64,000 nucleotides of DNA from Chloroflexota bacterium (GCA_005880915.1 VBIW01000037.1:168239-232238), one strand, 5' to 3'; shown: positions 25,554 through 34,823, counted from the first letter of the stretch. Made by a program: numbers and translations. The notes: generated from the sequence alone by a model not told the origin.

Positions 25554-26359
25554 CAGCCAAGCTAGATCCTGCCTGGCGGAAGAAGATGATCGCCGGCCTC
25601 TTGCTCGGGCAGCAACCAGACGGCTCATTCGGTGTCCATCCCTACTCGAAATGGACCGGGGCCCATTGGCGCCTGATCTCGCTGGTCGAGCTGGGCATTC
25701 CCGCCACCAACCGCGCCGCGCGGGCCGCCGCCGCCACGGTGCTTGACTGGATCGCGGCGCCCTCCGAGCCGTGTGTCATCCGTGGCATTGAGCGCCGCCA
25801 CGCGTCGATGGAGGGCAACGCCCTTGCTGTGTGTTGTCGGCTGCAAATGGCGAAAAACCCGCGAGTCCGTCATCTGGTCGATGTGCTGTTGCGGGCGCAG
25901 TGGCCGGACGGGGGATGGAACTGCCGCACCGACCGCGACGCTCACCATTCCTCCTTTCATGAATCCCTCGCCCCGATCTGGGGGCTGACCGAGTATCACC
26001 GCGCCACAGGCGATCTTCGAGCGTTGAAAGCGGCGCACCGGGCCGGCGAGCTCTTGCTCGAGCACCGGCTCTTCCGCTCTTCGCGCACCGGCGATGTGAT
26101 TCATCCAGAGTGGGTCCGAATCCACTGGCCGCATTACTGGCACTACGACTTCTTCCACGGCTTGCGAGCGATCGCGATGCTTGGCCGGCTCGCAGACGGC
26201 CGTGCTGACGATGCCCGCGGTCTTCTCCTCGAGCGCCGCGGCGCCGACGGGACGTGGCATGCGGACGGCCGTCGCTATTGGCGGCGCTCAACCGAAGCTG
26301 TGGATTGGGGTGACGCACGCGAGATCGTCACAGCGGCTGCGCAGGCAATCGGCGCGTGA
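25544..26359 (+). CDS. Alpha/alpha-toroid protein related to squalene cyclase/prenyltransferase repeats
   Basis: A 271-residue helical protein with prenyltransferase/squalene-oxidase-like repeats: [36 protein letters not shown] and [20 protein letters not shown]. The PDGGW/DGTW motifs are QW-like repeats of the toroid. It is too short for a full terpene cyclase and lacks the DxDD motif, so a binding or small cyclase-like role is possible; function unknown. The GTG start lies 10 bases inside guaA and the stop overlaps purD by four bases. It is thus embedded in a purine gene string without an obvious purine role. Confidence 0.7.
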   Translation: MGVAAKLDPAWRKKMIAGLLLGQQPDGSFGVHPYSKWTGAHWRLISLVELGIPATNRAARAAAATVLDWIAAPSEPCVIRGIERRHASMEGNALAVCCRLQMAKNPRVRHLVDVLLRAQWPDGGWNCRTDRDAHHSSFHESLAPIWGLTEYHRATGDLRALKAAHRAGELLLEHRLFRSSRTGDVIHPEWVRIHWPHYWHYDFFHGLRAIAMLGRLADGRADDARGLLLERRGADGTWHADGRRYWRRSTEAVDWGDAREIVTAAAQAIGA

Positions 26360-27627
26360 AGGTTCTTGTCGTCGGGTCAGGTGCCCGAGAGCACGCGTTG
26401 GTCTGGAAATGCGTGCAGTCGGATCTCGTCGAGCGTGTGTATTGCGCGCCCGGCAATGGCGGCACCGGCGGCATGGCGCGCAACGTACCGATCGGTGCCG
26501 CTGATGTCGTGCGCCTCGTGGACTTCGCCAAACGCGAACGGCTCGGCCTGGTCGTGCTGGGTCCTGAGGCAGCCGTTGAAGCCGGCGCGGGCGACGCGCT
26601 GCGCCACGCCGGCTTTCCTGTCTTTGGACCGGACCGTGGCGCGGGACGGATCGAGTCGAGCAAGGCATTTGCCAAGGATTTGATGAAGCGGGCCGGGATT
26701 CCAACCGCGGATTACGACGTTTTCACCCAACCCGCGCCGGCCAAGCAATGGGCGCGCGACCGCGAGGGCCAGGTCGCGGTCAAAGCCGATGGCCTGGCTC
26801 GCGGCAAGGGCGTGATCGTCTGCTCGACCATCGAGGAATCCGATAAGGCAATCGACGCGATGCTGGTCGAGCAGCGCTTCGGCCGCAGCGGCGCGACAAT
26901 CGTGCTCGAGGAGAAGCTCGAAGGTCCCGAGCTCTCGGTGCTTGGAGTGACCGACGGGACTGACGTGATCGCCCTGGCGCCGGCTCGCGATTTCAAGCGG
27001 GCGCTCGACGGCGACCGCGGCGCAAACACTGGAGGCATGGGCGCGTACTCGCCGCCAAAGGGTGTCGATGATGCACTCGTCAAGGAGGTCCTCGACCAGG
27101 TCATGCTGCCCGCCCTGGGCGCGATGCGGAGCTCCGGCAGCGAGTTTCGCGGCGTGCTTTATGCCGGCTTGATGCTGACCAAGAACGGATTCCGGGCGAT
27201 CGAGTTCAACGCCCGTTTCGGCGACCCTGAGGCACAAGTCGTGCTGCCCCGCTTGCAGAGCGACTTCGTCGCCCTCGCGCTCGCCGCGGCCCAGGGAAGT
27301 CTTGCCCATCATCCTGACCTGAAATGGAGCGACCAGGCCTGCGTAGGCGTCGTCGTCGCCTCGGGGAACTATCCCGACGATGCCGCGATGAAACTGGGGC
27401 AGCGTATCAGCGGGCTGGCGGAGATGCCTCGCGGCGTGCTGATCTTCCACGCCGCGACACGCTTTGAGCCAGGCATCGGGCTTGTCTCCGACGGGGGCCG
27501 AGTCGTAACCTCCGTCGGGCTGGGCGACACGGTGGCGCAGGCGCGGCGTACGGCCCTGCTAGGGGCTCGGCAGGTACGATTCGATGGGGCTTTCTTCAGG
27601 TCAGACATCGCTGAGGAGGCGGTTTAG
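26356..27627 (+). CDS. purD: Phosphoribosylamine--glycine ligase (GAR synthetase)
   Basis: A 423-residue ATP-grasp enzyme for step 2 of purine synthesis. It shows [68 protein letters not shown] and [17 protein letters not shown]. The GTG start overlaps the previous stop (GTGA). The stop shares one base with the purE start. It belongs to the guaB3-guaA-purD-purE string, separate from the main pur operon. Confidence 0.96.
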   Translation: MKVLVVGSGAREHALVWKCVQSDLVERVYCAPGNGGTGGMARNVPIGAADVVRLVDFAKRERLGLVVLGPEAAVEAGAGDALRHAGFPVFGPDRGAGRIESSKAFAKDLMKRAGIPTADYDVFTQPAPAKQWARDREGQVAVKADGLARGKGVIVCSTIEESDKAIDAMLVEQRFGRSGATIVLEEKLEGPELSVLGVTDGTDVIALAPARDFKRALDGDRGANTGGMGAYSPPKGVDDALVKEVLDQVMLPALGAMRSSGSEFRGVLYAGLMLTKNGFRAIEFNARFGDPEAQVVLPRLQSDFVALALAAAQGSLAHHPDLKWSDQACVGVVVASGNYPDDAAMKLGQRISGLAEMPRGVLIFHAATRFEPGIGLVSDGGRVVTSVGLGDTVAQARRTALLGARQVRFDGAFFRSDIAEEAV

Positions 27628-28088
27628 TGCAGCCAGTCGTCGGCGTCATTCTCGGCTCGAAGTCCGATCTGCCGCTCATGGAGTCGTGCGTCAAAGTCCT
27701 CGAGGATCTCGGTTTGACGCACGAGCTCAAAGTGTGCTCGGCACACCGCAACCCGCGCGGCGTGATGGAGTGGGCGACGACTGCCCGGTCGCGTGGGATC
27801 AAAGTGGTCATCGCGGCCGCCGGCGGCGCGGCACATCTGCCCGGCGTCGTCGCCGCGTGGACGGATCTTCCCGTGATCGGGGTGCCTGTGCCCACCCACC
27901 ACCTCGGTGGTGTCGACTCGCTGTACTCGATCGTCCAGATGCCCGCAGGCGTGCCGGTGGCCACAGTGGCGATCGGTGAGGCGGGGGCCAAGAACGCGGC
28001 GTGGCTTGCGGCCCGGATCATCGGACTGCAGGACGCCGACGTCGAACAGCGCCACGGCGACAGGCGCGCCGCGCTGGCCACGTCCTAG
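27627..28088 (+). CDS. purE: N5-carboxyaminoimidazole ribonucleotide mutase (class I PurE)
   Basis: A 153-residue enzyme for step 6 of purine synthesis. It has [19 protein letters not shown], the catalytic [46 protein letters not shown] and [20 protein letters not shown]. This is the bacterial class I type, which uses N5-CAIR made by PurK. No purK is in the window. GTG start overlapping the purD stop by one base (TAGTG). Confidence 0.95.
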   Translation: MQPVVGVILGSKSDLPLMESCVKVLEDLGLTHELKVCSAHRNPRGVMEWATTARSRGIKVVIAAAGGAAHLPGVVAAWTDLPVIGVPVPTHHLGGVDSLYSIVQMPAGVPVATVAIGEAGAKNAAWLAARIIGLQDADVEQRHGDRRAALATS

Positions 28089-29897
28089 GTGGCGAAAAGG
28101 AAGGCGCGCGTCCGGCTCGTCGACACCACATTCCGCGACGCGCAGCAGTCGTTGCTGGGCGGATACCTGAGGACAGAAGAGATCGTGCCCATCGCGGCCA
28201 AGATGGACTCGATCGGTTTCGCCGCCATGGAGGCGTTCGGCGGCGCGACCTTCGAGACGCAGCTTCAAATCCACGAAGACCCCTGGGAGTTTCTTCGCAA
28301 GCTCAACAAGGCGACCCCGAACACGCCGATCCAGGCCCTGATCCGCGGCCAGAACCTGGTCGCGAAACGCAACTTCGCCGACGATGTGGTCGAGCTGTTC
28401 ATCAAGCACGCGGCGAAGAGCGGAGTCGACGTCTTCCGCGTCTTCGATCCGCTGAACGACCTGCGCAACATGGAGGCCTCGATCGCCGCCGCCCTTAAAG
28501 CGAAGAAGAGGGTGCAGGGCGCGCTCAGCTACGCGATCTCTCCTGCGCACAACCTCGAGCTCTGGGGCTCGCTGGCGAAAGGCCTGGTCAACATGGGTTG
28601 CCACGAGATCGTGATCAAGGACACGTCCGGGCTGCTGAGCCCGCAAGCCACCTGGGAGCTGGTCACGGCGCTCAAGCAGATGGTCAAGGTCCCAATCGAC
28701 ATCCACTCACACTGCTCGAGCGGCATGGCCCCGATGGCTTACATGGCCGGCGTCGAGGCCGGAGCCGAGGTGCTCGACGTCGCCGTTTCGCCGCTCGCCT
28801 GGGGAGCGTCGCAGCCGGCTGCCGAAAGCGTGGTCGCAGCCCTCGAAGGCGGCGAGTACGACACGGGCCTCGATCTCGAAAAGATGTGGGACATCCTGCC
28901 TGACGTGGAGGAGCTGAAGCGTCGCCACATAGAGCACTTGAGCCCTGTCGCCGACCGCGTCGACGCCAGCATCCTTCGCTACCACATGCCGGTGTTCATG
29001 CTCGAGGACATCTCGCTCCAGCTCGCCGACGACAACGCCAGCGACCGGCTCGATGACGCACTTGAAGAGGTGACGATCGTGCGCCGTGAGCTCGGCTATC
29101 CGCCGCTTGTCGCGCCCATCCGGCAGATGATCGCCACCCAGGCCGTCTACAACGTGATCGGCAGGGAGCGCTACGAGACGGTCACCCAGGAGCTGAAGGA
29201 CTACCTGCAGGGCCTGTACGGCCGGCCGCCTGTGCCTGCAGATCACGAGCTCAGACGCCTCGTGCTGGGCCGCGAGGAGCCGATCACCATCCGGCCCGCG
29301 GACCTGCTCGAACCTCAGGTCGAGGGCGCACGCCGGCAGGTCAAAAAGCTCGGCTTCGAACCGACCGACGACATGGTGTTGATCTACCTGATGTTCCCTC
29401 ACCTTGCGCCCGATTACATGCGCGGGCCGCAGCCTGAAAAGAAAGACGGCGAGAGGCCCCCGCAAGTGTCAGCAACGCTGAAGGTCGAAGCGCCCGATCC
29501 GGCGCAGGCAGCTCCCCAGCCGCCGGACTCAGCGCCCTCCGTCGTGTCGCAGGCCGCGGAGTTCGACGTCGAGGTCGAGGGAGAGGTTTTCAAGGTCAGG
29601 GTCACAGGCGCGGGGGTTGCAGTCGTTCCATCCGCCGGCGCGGCCGCTGCCACCACCTCGCCACCGCCGCCGCCGAAGGGCGGCGAAGGCACCGTGACGG
29701 CTCCGATGCAGGGCCTCATCGTCAAGGTTCCGGTCAAGCCTGGCGACGTCGTGAAGTTGGGTGATGTGGTCGCTGTGCTTGAGGCCATGAAGATGCAAAA
29801 CGACATCGTGACGACGGTCGCGGGCAAGGTCCGCGAGGTCTACGTCAAAGAAGGTGAGGTGGTCAGCCCCAACCAGCCGCTTCTTGCGATCGAGTGA
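28089..29897 (+). CDS. pycB: Pyruvate carboxylase subunit B: carboxyltransferase with biotinyl domain
   Basis: A 602-residue protein. The carboxyltransferase TIM barrel has LVDTTFRDAQQSLLGGYLRT, VFRVFDPLNDLRNM, EIVIKDTSGLLSPQATWEL and DIHSHCSSGMAPMAYMAGVE. A PYC/OADA central domain follows, then an Ala/Pro-rich linker and a biotinyl domain with EAMKMQ (Lys568). This is the B subunit of two-subunit pyruvate carboxylase; oxaloacetate decarboxylase alpha or methylmalonyl-CoA carboxyltransferase 5S are alternatives. The next gene encodes the biotin carboxylase, which favours pyruvate carboxylase. GTG start directly after the purE stop. The linker contains SPPPPPKGGEG over a small palindrome (29668-29685). 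Confidence 0.9.
   Translation: MAKRKARVRLVDTTFRDAQQSLLGGYLRTEEIVPIAAKMDSIGFAAMEAFGGATFETQLQIHEDPWEFLRKLNKATPNTPIQALIRGQNLVAKRNFADDVVELFIKHAAKSGVDVFRVFDPLNDLRNMEASIAAALKAKKRVQGALSYAISPAHNLELWGSLAKGLVNMGCHEIVIKDTSGLLSPQATWELVTALKQMVKVPIDIHSHCSSGMAPMAYMAGVEAGAEVLDVAVSPLAWGASQPAAESVVAALEGGEYDTGLDLEKMWDILPDVEELKRRHIEHLSPVADRVDASILRYHMPVFMLEDISLQLADDNASDRLDDALEEVTIVRRELGYPPLVAPIRQMIATQAVYNVIGRERYETVTQELKDYLQGLYGRPPVPADHELRRLVLGREEPITIRPADLLEPQVEGARRQVKKLGFEPTDDMVLIYLMFPHLAPDYMRGPQPEKKDGERPPQVSATLKVEAPDPAQAAPQPPDSAPSVVSQAAEFDVEVEGEVFKVRVTGAGVAVVPSAGAAAATTSPPPPPKGGEGTVTAPMQGLIVKVPVKPGDVVKLGDVVAVLEAMKMQNDIVTTVAGKVREVYVKEGEVVSPNQPLLAIE
29668..29685. repeat. Small in-frame palindrome in the pycB linker
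   Basis: CGCCGCC-GAAG-GGCGGCG, perfect 7-base arms, codes for part of SPPPPPKGGEG in the linker before the biotinyl domain. It may be a relic of the same kind of coding palindrome as in purL and carB, or simply Pro/Gly codon bias. Confidence 0.35.
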
Positions 29898-31348
29898 AAA
29901 AGAAACTCTTCAACAAAGTCCTGGTCGCGAATCGGGGTGAGATTGCCATTCGCGTGATGCGCGCCTGCCGTGAGCTGGGCATCGCGACGGTTGCGGTGTA
30001 CTCCGACGCGGACCGCAGCTCGATCCACGTCCGCTACGCGGACGAGGCATTCCATATCGGCGGTGCCGCAGCGACAGAGTCCTACCTTCAGCTGGATCGC
30101 ATCGTGAAGGTCGCTCATGACTGCGGCGCCGACGCGATCCACCCTGGGTACGGGTTCCTCGCTGAGAAGGCGGCCTTTCCGGACGCGTGCGAAGCGGTGG
30201 GGATCAAGTTCATCGGGCCGCCAGCATCCGCGATGCGCGCGCTCAGCTCCAAGCTCGCGGCGCGAAAGCTCGCTTCGGACCACGGCGTGCCTGTGACACC
30301 GGGGAGTGGCGCGGTCGACCCCGCGACTGCTCTTGACGCCGCACGTGCGATCGGATTTCCGGTGATGCTGAAACCGTCCGGCGGCGGCGGCGGCATAGGG
30401 ATGAAGGTTGTCGAGTCGGAGAAGGAGCTTGCGTCCGCCATCGAAAGCACCTCGCAGGCCGCGCGCTCCGCCTTCGGCGACGGGACTGTCTATCTCGAGC
30501 GCTATGTCCGCCGGCCGCGCCACGTCGAGATTCAGGTCATCTGCGACAGCCATGGCAACGCGGTGCATCTGGGCGAGCGCGAGTGCTCAATCCAGCGCCG
30601 GCATCAAAAGATCATGGAAGAGACGCCCTCGCCGGCGCTTACCGCGGACGTCCGCGCGGCGATGGGCGATGCGGCGATCCGCGCGGCCACGGCAGCCGGT
30701 TACGTCAACGCGGGCACAGTCGAGTTCATATTCAGCGAAGGCGACTTCTATTTCCTCGAGGTCAACGCGCGCCTGCAGGTGGAGCATCCGATCACCGAGG
30801 CCGTGACGGGAATCGACCTGGTCAAGGAGCAGATTCGGGTTGCGGCGGGGCTGGAGCTCAGCTTCAAGCAGGGCGACGTGACGTCGCGCGGCCACGCGAT
30901 CGAGATGCGCATCAACGCCGAGGACCCGGTGCGCAAGTTCATTCCGAACCCAAAGCGCATCTCGCGATGGGTTGCGCCGGCAGGGCCGGGCGTGCGTGTC
31001 GATTCGGGCTTCGGCCCTGGCTCGAACGTGCCGCCCAATTACGACTCGCTCGTCGCCAAGCTGATCGTCCACGGCAGCGACCGCGCCGAGGCAATCGCCC
31101 GTGCCAGCCGCGCGCTGCGCGAGTTCGTGGTCGTGGGGCCGGCGACGACAATTCCGTATCACCGGGCGATCCTCGACAACGCCGACTTCCGGGCGGGGAA
31201 CTTGAGCACCCGGTTCATTGAGGAGCACCCGGACCTCGTCGAGCAGGCGAAAAGGCTCGCGGCCGACCAGTCGCCATTCGACTACGGGCCCGACCCGCGG
31301 CACGTGGCCGCCGCCGCGGCCGCCGTCGCGACGCTGGTGCGGCAATAG
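29894..31348 (+). CDS. pycA: Biotin carboxylase (pyruvate carboxylase subunit A / AccC-like)
   Basis: A 484-residue ATP-grasp enzyme that carboxylates biotin. It has NKVLVANRGEIAIRVMRACR, DAIHPGYGFLAEKAAFPDAC, the glycine loop KPSGGGGGIGMKVVES, HVEIQVICDSHGNAVHLGER, ECSIQRRHQKIMEETPSP and EVNARLQVEHPITEAVTGID. The sequence alone cannot separate PycA from AccC. The four-base GTGA overlap with pycB, and the absence of accA/accB/accD nearby, support a pyruvate carboxylase pair. Confidence 0.9.
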   Translation: MKKKLFNKVLVANRGEIAIRVMRACRELGIATVAVYSDADRSSIHVRYADEAFHIGGAAATESYLQLDRIVKVAHDCGADAIHPGYGFLAEKAAFPDACEAVGIKFIGPPASAMRALSSKLAARKLASDHGVPVTPGSGAVDPATALDAARAIGFPVMLKPSGGGGGIGMKVVESEKELASAIESTSQAARSAFGDGTVYLERYVRRPRHVEIQVICDSHGNAVHLGERECSIQRRHQKIMEETPSPALTADVRAAMGDAAIRAATAAGYVNAGTVEFIFSEGDFYFLEVNARLQVEHPITEAVTGIDLVKEQIRVAAGLELSFKQGDVTSRGHAIEMRINAEDPVRKFIPNPKRISRWVAPAGPGVRVDSGFGPGSNVPPNYDSLVAKLIVHGSDRAEAIARASRALREFVVVGPATTIPYHRAILDNADFRAGNLSTRFIEEHPDLVEQAKRLAADQSPFDYGPDPRHVAAAAAAVATLVRQ

Positions 31349-31401
31349 CTCGCCTTCGGCATCCCGAAGGTGGAAGACCCTTTGCCGTCGACGGCACGAC
31401 G

Positions 31402-31908
31402 GTGCGCGGAACATCAGGACACTTCGAGCTCCGTGATGACGCGATCCGCTTTCCTGACGGCGCCGCCGCCCTCTACACGGTCGTCACCAACCCCGACTCG
31501 GCTTTCGTGGTGCCTTACTTCGACAACGGCGACACGATGCTCGTCCGCCAGTGGAGGCATGCGTGGGAGACGTCGTCGTGGGAGGTGCCCGCGGGCACGT
31601 TCGACGAGGGCGAGGAGCCGTTGCAGTGTGCTCGCCGCGAGCTGGCCGAAGAGACGGGCCTGGTCGCCGCACGGTACAGGTCGCTTGGAGTCGTCCATGG
31701 CGCGGCATTTCTGACGGGTCGCGCGCACCTCTTCCTCGCCGAAGCGCTTACCGAGGCGGAGCGCAGCCCAGAAACCTATGAGCAGGACATGGAGGTGCTG
31801 CGTCTTCCTTTCGACGAGGCGCTCGACGCGGCTCTGGAGGGCCAGATCGTGCACTCCGGATCCGTGACCGCCTTATGCCGCGCAGCGCGGGCCTTGAAGC
31901 TGGTCTAG
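31402..31908 (+). CDS. NUDIX hydrolase (ADP-ribose pyrophosphatase-like)
   Basis: A 168-residue protein with a complete Nudix box, GTFDEGEEPLQCARRELAEE followed by TGL, preceded by RHAWETSSWEVPAG and VVPYFDNGDTMLVRQWRHA. This arrangement is typical of ADP-ribose/ADP-sugar pyrophosphatases. GTG start with no obvious ribosome site. The stop shares CTAG with the convergent membrane protein. It ends the guaB3-to-pycA string. Confidence 0.85.
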   Translation: MRGTSGHFELRDDAIRFPDGAAALYTVVTNPDSAFVVPYFDNGDTMLVRQWRHAWETSSWEVPAGTFDEGEEPLQCARRELAEETGLVAARYRSLGVVHGAAFLTGRAHLFLAEALTEAERSPETYEQDMEVLRLPFDEALDAALEGQIVHSGSVTALCRAARALKLV

Positions 31909-34082
31909 CTGTTCTGCGTTGGCGTAGGCGAGGTGGCCGGCGTGGGCGACACCACGACCGCTCGGTGGTTGCCATGTTTCTTCGGGGAGGGTCCCACCAC
32001 GTCGAGGTCGTACTCACCGGCGACGTTGTGGCCGAGGACGTCGCGCACCGTAGTGAGCACCACGAGCCTGTACTGCGTCCCTTCCTTCAGGTCCAGCCCG
32101 CTCAGTGTCACAGTGCGGTTCGCATAGGAGACGTTCGTGTCCAGCTGTCTGCCCTTGGAGTCCAGAAGGACGACCCCGCCTTTGACCGTGCCGGGGTCGA
32201 GGTCGCTGTCAAAGGTGACCTTGATCGAATCGACGGCCACGTCGACGCTCACCACCTCCGCCCCTTTGCCCAGGTCATGCTGCGGCGCCGCGGTCGCGTG
32301 GTCGACGAGGAAATGTTTGCTGGTCAGGTCGCGCACGAGGACCAGCGTCTCCTCGTAATCGGTGACATCGATCCTGCGGTGGGTGAGGACCAGACGCACG
32401 ACAAACCTCACAGTGTCCGGCTGCGTCGCGGTTACTTCCTGAGTCAGGATGTAGTAACGGCTGAAGTGTGGGTCGCCGGTGATCAGAAGGTTGATCCGGC
32501 CGCCTGTGTAGTCCTTCTTCCCGGTGCCGTCGAGCAAAGCGCTTGCCTGGTCGCTCGAACCTTTGAGTCGCGCGTCCATGAACGCCTTGACGACGGTGGT
32601 CGCTTCGTCGATCGCTGTCGGCTCCGGTGGAAGCGCCGGCGCGACCGCGACCCAAAGTGCGTTACCACGAATGAATGCAAACGAGCTGCCGTCCGGCGCC
32701 CACAGTGGCGAGTGGTACGTGCCGCTTGACAGCCTGGTCAGGTTCGAACCGTCAGGCCGGACCTGTTCGACGTCTGTATCGCTCCCGAGAAGGATCGCGT
32801 CCTGGCTCGACCAGCTGGCATCACCGCTTGGCAGTGACGACTGGGTCACGCCCAGCATGTCCGCCACGACGATGTGCTCAGCCGTCGAGTAGAGGAGCAG
32901 GGTGGCATCCGGCGACCATCCGCTGAACGAGCCGTTCGCCTGGCCGAGCTGGGTGCTCTTTCCGGTCGCCAGGTCGAGCACGAACAGGTTCTGGTCCTGC
33001 CGGTACACGGCGTGCCCACCGTCCGGAGCGATCGACAGGACGGTCACGGCGCCCGTCGTCGGCAGCGGCGCCAACACCGCCGGTCCGGCATCGCCGTTCG
33101 TGTAGATCGCATCGCTCGCCGCCCACACAACCTTTCCTTTGGCCCAGCCGACAAGCACCGGCAGGGTCGCGGGTGCGATCTCATCCGTCTTTCCTGCGGC
33201 GAAGGTCAACACCTCGATCTTGCCGCCCCGGATGTAGGCGAGCCGGTCCCCGGCCGGCGAAACGGAGGGCGAAGACGCTCCATCGGGAGCGATCACAGTG
33301 ATTGCGCCGCCCTTCGCGGACACGACATCGAGCGCTCCCTTTCCGTCGATGAAGTAGATCGATGAAGAGTCGGTCGACCACTGGGCGGTGAGCGCAGCCG
33401 CTCCGCCGAGCGAAGCCAGCTGCCTCTCGCCAAGCGCGCTAGAAGGCGTTGGGCGCGGCGAGGGAGATGGGGTGGGCGAAGCCGGAGGCTGGGTGACGAA
33501 GGTGATGGTCTGCGGCGTTGCGAGCTGTTTGCCTGACGCGGTCCTGGCACCCGGGCCGATCGTGACCTGATACTGCGTGTTGGGCGCGAGGTTGCCTCCC
33601 GCCGGCGTCACGGCGAGCGTGTTGGCGTCCCATGAATAGCTGACCGTCGTCGCGGGCGTGATCTGGACCGCCTGCTCCGTCGCCTGGTGGTCCATCGGCT
33701 GGTTGAAGGAGACCAGGATCGGCTGTTGCAGCGAAACGCTCCGGTTGCCGTCCATGGGGCTTGCCACGTAAACGACGGTGTTGAATCCACCCGACCCTTG
33801 CGTTGCATTCCAGACCGCAACGGCCGCGATCAGCAGGACGCCGGCGACCGCTCCGGCCCAGGCCAGACCCGGAGGTGCAAACAGGCGGCTCCACCACCCG
33901 GTCCAGCTCCGGCCTTCAGTCATCGACCATGCTTCCTGCATCAGCTGGCGGCGCAGCCCGGTGCGGAATGCCTCGTCCAGTGGTGGCTCCGGCAGCCTGG
34001 TCGAGCTGAGCACGCTCGCCAGCCGGCGAAGCTCGTCATCCTGCAGCACGTCTTCCATCTCGGGGTCGTGGTACGAGTTCAT
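31905..34082 (-). CDS. Large membrane protein with Ig-like domains and beta-propeller, paired with ECF sigma factor
   Basis: A 725-residue protein. Residues 1-70 are cytoplasmic, acidic and helical (EDVLQDDELRRLASVLSS). One transmembrane segment lies near 70-92 (GLAWAGAVAGVLLIAAVAVW). Outside are an Ig-like SbsA/Big_5 domain (ASPMDGNRSVSLQQPILVSF), a Thr/Pro/Ser linker (PPASPTPSPSPRPTPSSA), and a WD40/TolB-like propeller with repeats such as DGASSPSVSPAGDRLAYIRG and WAPDGSSFAFIRG. A mixed domain and a second Ig-like domain (VDSIKVTFDSDLDPGTVKGG) follow. The ATG overlaps the sigma factor stop by four bases, so it is probably the membrane sensor or anti-sigma partner. No classic anti-sigma motif is seen. 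Confidence 0.75.
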   Translation of the reverse strand: MNSYHDPEMEDVLQDDELRRLASVLSSTRLPEPPLDEAFRTGLRRQLMQEAWSMTEGRSWTGWWSRLFAPPGLAWAGAVAGVLLIAAVAVWNATQGSGGFNTVVYVASPMDGNRSVSLQQPILVSFNQPMDHQATEQAVQITPATTVSYSWDANTLAVTPAGGNLAPNTQYQVTIGPGARTASGKQLATPQTITFVTQPPASPTPSPSPRPTPSSALGERQLASLGGAAALTAQWSTDSSSIYFIDGKGALDVVSAKGGAITVIAPDGASSPSVSPAGDRLAYIRGGKIEVLTFAAGKTDEIAPATLPVLVGWAKGKVVWAASDAIYTNGDAGPAVLAPLPTTGAVTVLSIAPDGGHAVYRQDQNLFVLDLATGKSTQLGQANGSFSGWSPDATLLLYSTAEHIVVADMLGVTQSSLPSGDASWSSQDAILLGSDTDVEQVRPDGSNLTRLSSGTYHSPLWAPDGSSFAFIRGNALWVAVAPALPPEPTAIDEATTVVKAFMDARLKGSSDQASALLDGTGKKDYTGGRINLLITGDPHFSRYYILTQEVTATQPDTVRFVVRLVLTHRRIDVTDYEETLVLVRDLTSKHFLVDHATAAPQHDLGKGAEVVSVDVAVDSIKVTFDSDLDPGTVKGGVVLLDSKGRQLDTNVSYANRTVTLSGLDLKEGTQYRLVVLTTVRDVLGHNVAGEYDLDVVGPSPKKHGNHRAVVVSPTPATSPTPTQNS

Positions 34083-34636
34083 TCGACCGGCCTCAACGTG
34101 TCTGCCTCGTCCCGCAGCCGCGTGACACCTCGATGAATGAGGAGCTTCACGGCGCCGGCCGACTTGCCCATCGCCACAGCGATGTCCTCGATCTTCATGT
34201 CCTCCTGGAACTTCAGCACCAGGGCCGTCCGCTGCTGGTGCGGGAGCGACTCGACGAGAGCCCAGATCCGGCGCACCTCATCGCGGCGTGCGGCCACGTC
34301 TTCGAGCGCCGGTCCGGCGACGGACAGGTCGTGGAAGTCATCCAGCGGCTGTGCGGGGCGCAGGGTGCGGTAGCGGTCGGCAATTGCGTTCACAGCGATC
34401 TGATAAAGCCAGGCAGCAAACGGCCGCCCCGTGTCCTGATAGCGGGGCATGGCCTTCAGAGCCTTCATGAAGACTTCCGAAGTGACGTCCTCTGCCGCGG
34501 TTTGCTCCCTCACTCTTGAATACACGAACCGGTAGATCTGCTGAAAATGCCGGTCATAGAGCGCCCCGAACTGGCGGGGATCCCGCTTGGCCCGCTCGAC
34601 GAGCTCTCGCTCCTCGTCGCGAGACGGGTCGCTCAC
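34079..34636 (-). CDS. ECF-type RNA polymerase sigma factor
   Basis: A 185-residue sigma-70 family protein. Region 2: DPRQFGALYDRHFQQIYRFV and AAEDVTSEVFMKALKAMPRY. Region 4: LPHQQRTALVLKFQEDMKIE and DIAVAMGKSAGAVKLLIHRG. It probably controls its own operon together with the membrane protein that follows. The GTG at 34636 starts just before region 2. A GTG at 34726 would add 30 residues without family similarity and would place the palindrome CTCGATTATCGAG inside the gene. Confidence 0.87.
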   Translation of the reverse strand: MSDPSRDEERELVERAKRDPRQFGALYDRHFQQIYRFVYSRVREQTAAEDVTSEVFMKALKAMPRYQDTGRPFAAWLYQIAVNAIADRYRTLRPAQPLDDFHDLSVAGPALEDVAARRDEVRRIWALVESLPHQQRTALVLKFQEDMKIEDIAVAMGKSAGAVKLLIHRGVTRLRDEADTLRPVE

Positions 34637-34708
34637 TGGCCGTTCAGCCTGTGCCGGTTCAAACGAGGGGCCCTTGAAGGTGGTTACGAGTTCCGCCCAT
34701 AAGCCGCC

Positions 34709-34790
34709 CTCGATTATCGAGCCCACCGCTCAACATCGGCCCTCCGGCCCCGATGGACACGACATCTTGGGCCTGGGCAAATCGGGGCCG
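34709..34790. promoter_or_regulatory. Inverted repeats in the ECF sigma / purB divergent region
   Basis: This 229-base gap has no gene. It holds the 13-base palindrome CTCGATTATCGAG (34709-34721) and a perfect 10-base inverted pair CGGCCCCGAT (34745-34754) / ATCGGGGCCG (34781-34790). A third CGGGGCCGAT (34809-34818) touches the purB -10 box. These are candidate operators; no tRNA-like fold or known riboswitch is seen. Confidence 0.4.
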
Positions 34791-34817
34791 CAAAATCTTG
34801 ATCCGAGCCGGGGCCGA

Positions 34818-34823
34818 TATAAT
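34818..34823 (+). promoter_or_regulatory. -10 box of the purB-purH operon
   Basis: An exact TATAAT, preceded by a weak TTGATC-like -35 at suboptimal spacing. Transcription would start near 34830, leaving a leader of about 36 bases to the purB TTG, too short for a purine riboswitch. A repeated CGGGGCCGAT motif abuts the hexamer. Confidence 0.5.

Noticed and set aside
24129..25628. Long minus-strand frame opposite guaA
   Set aside because: GC-rich shadow of a well-conserved gene; composition and residues are typical of antisense frames.
26377..27450. Minus-strand frame opposite purD
   Set aside because: Shadow of purD with no recognisable motifs.
34637..34726. N-terminal extension of the ECF sigma gene to GTG 34726
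   Set aside because: Residues lack similarity to sigma factors and the DNA holds a palindrome better explained as control sequence.
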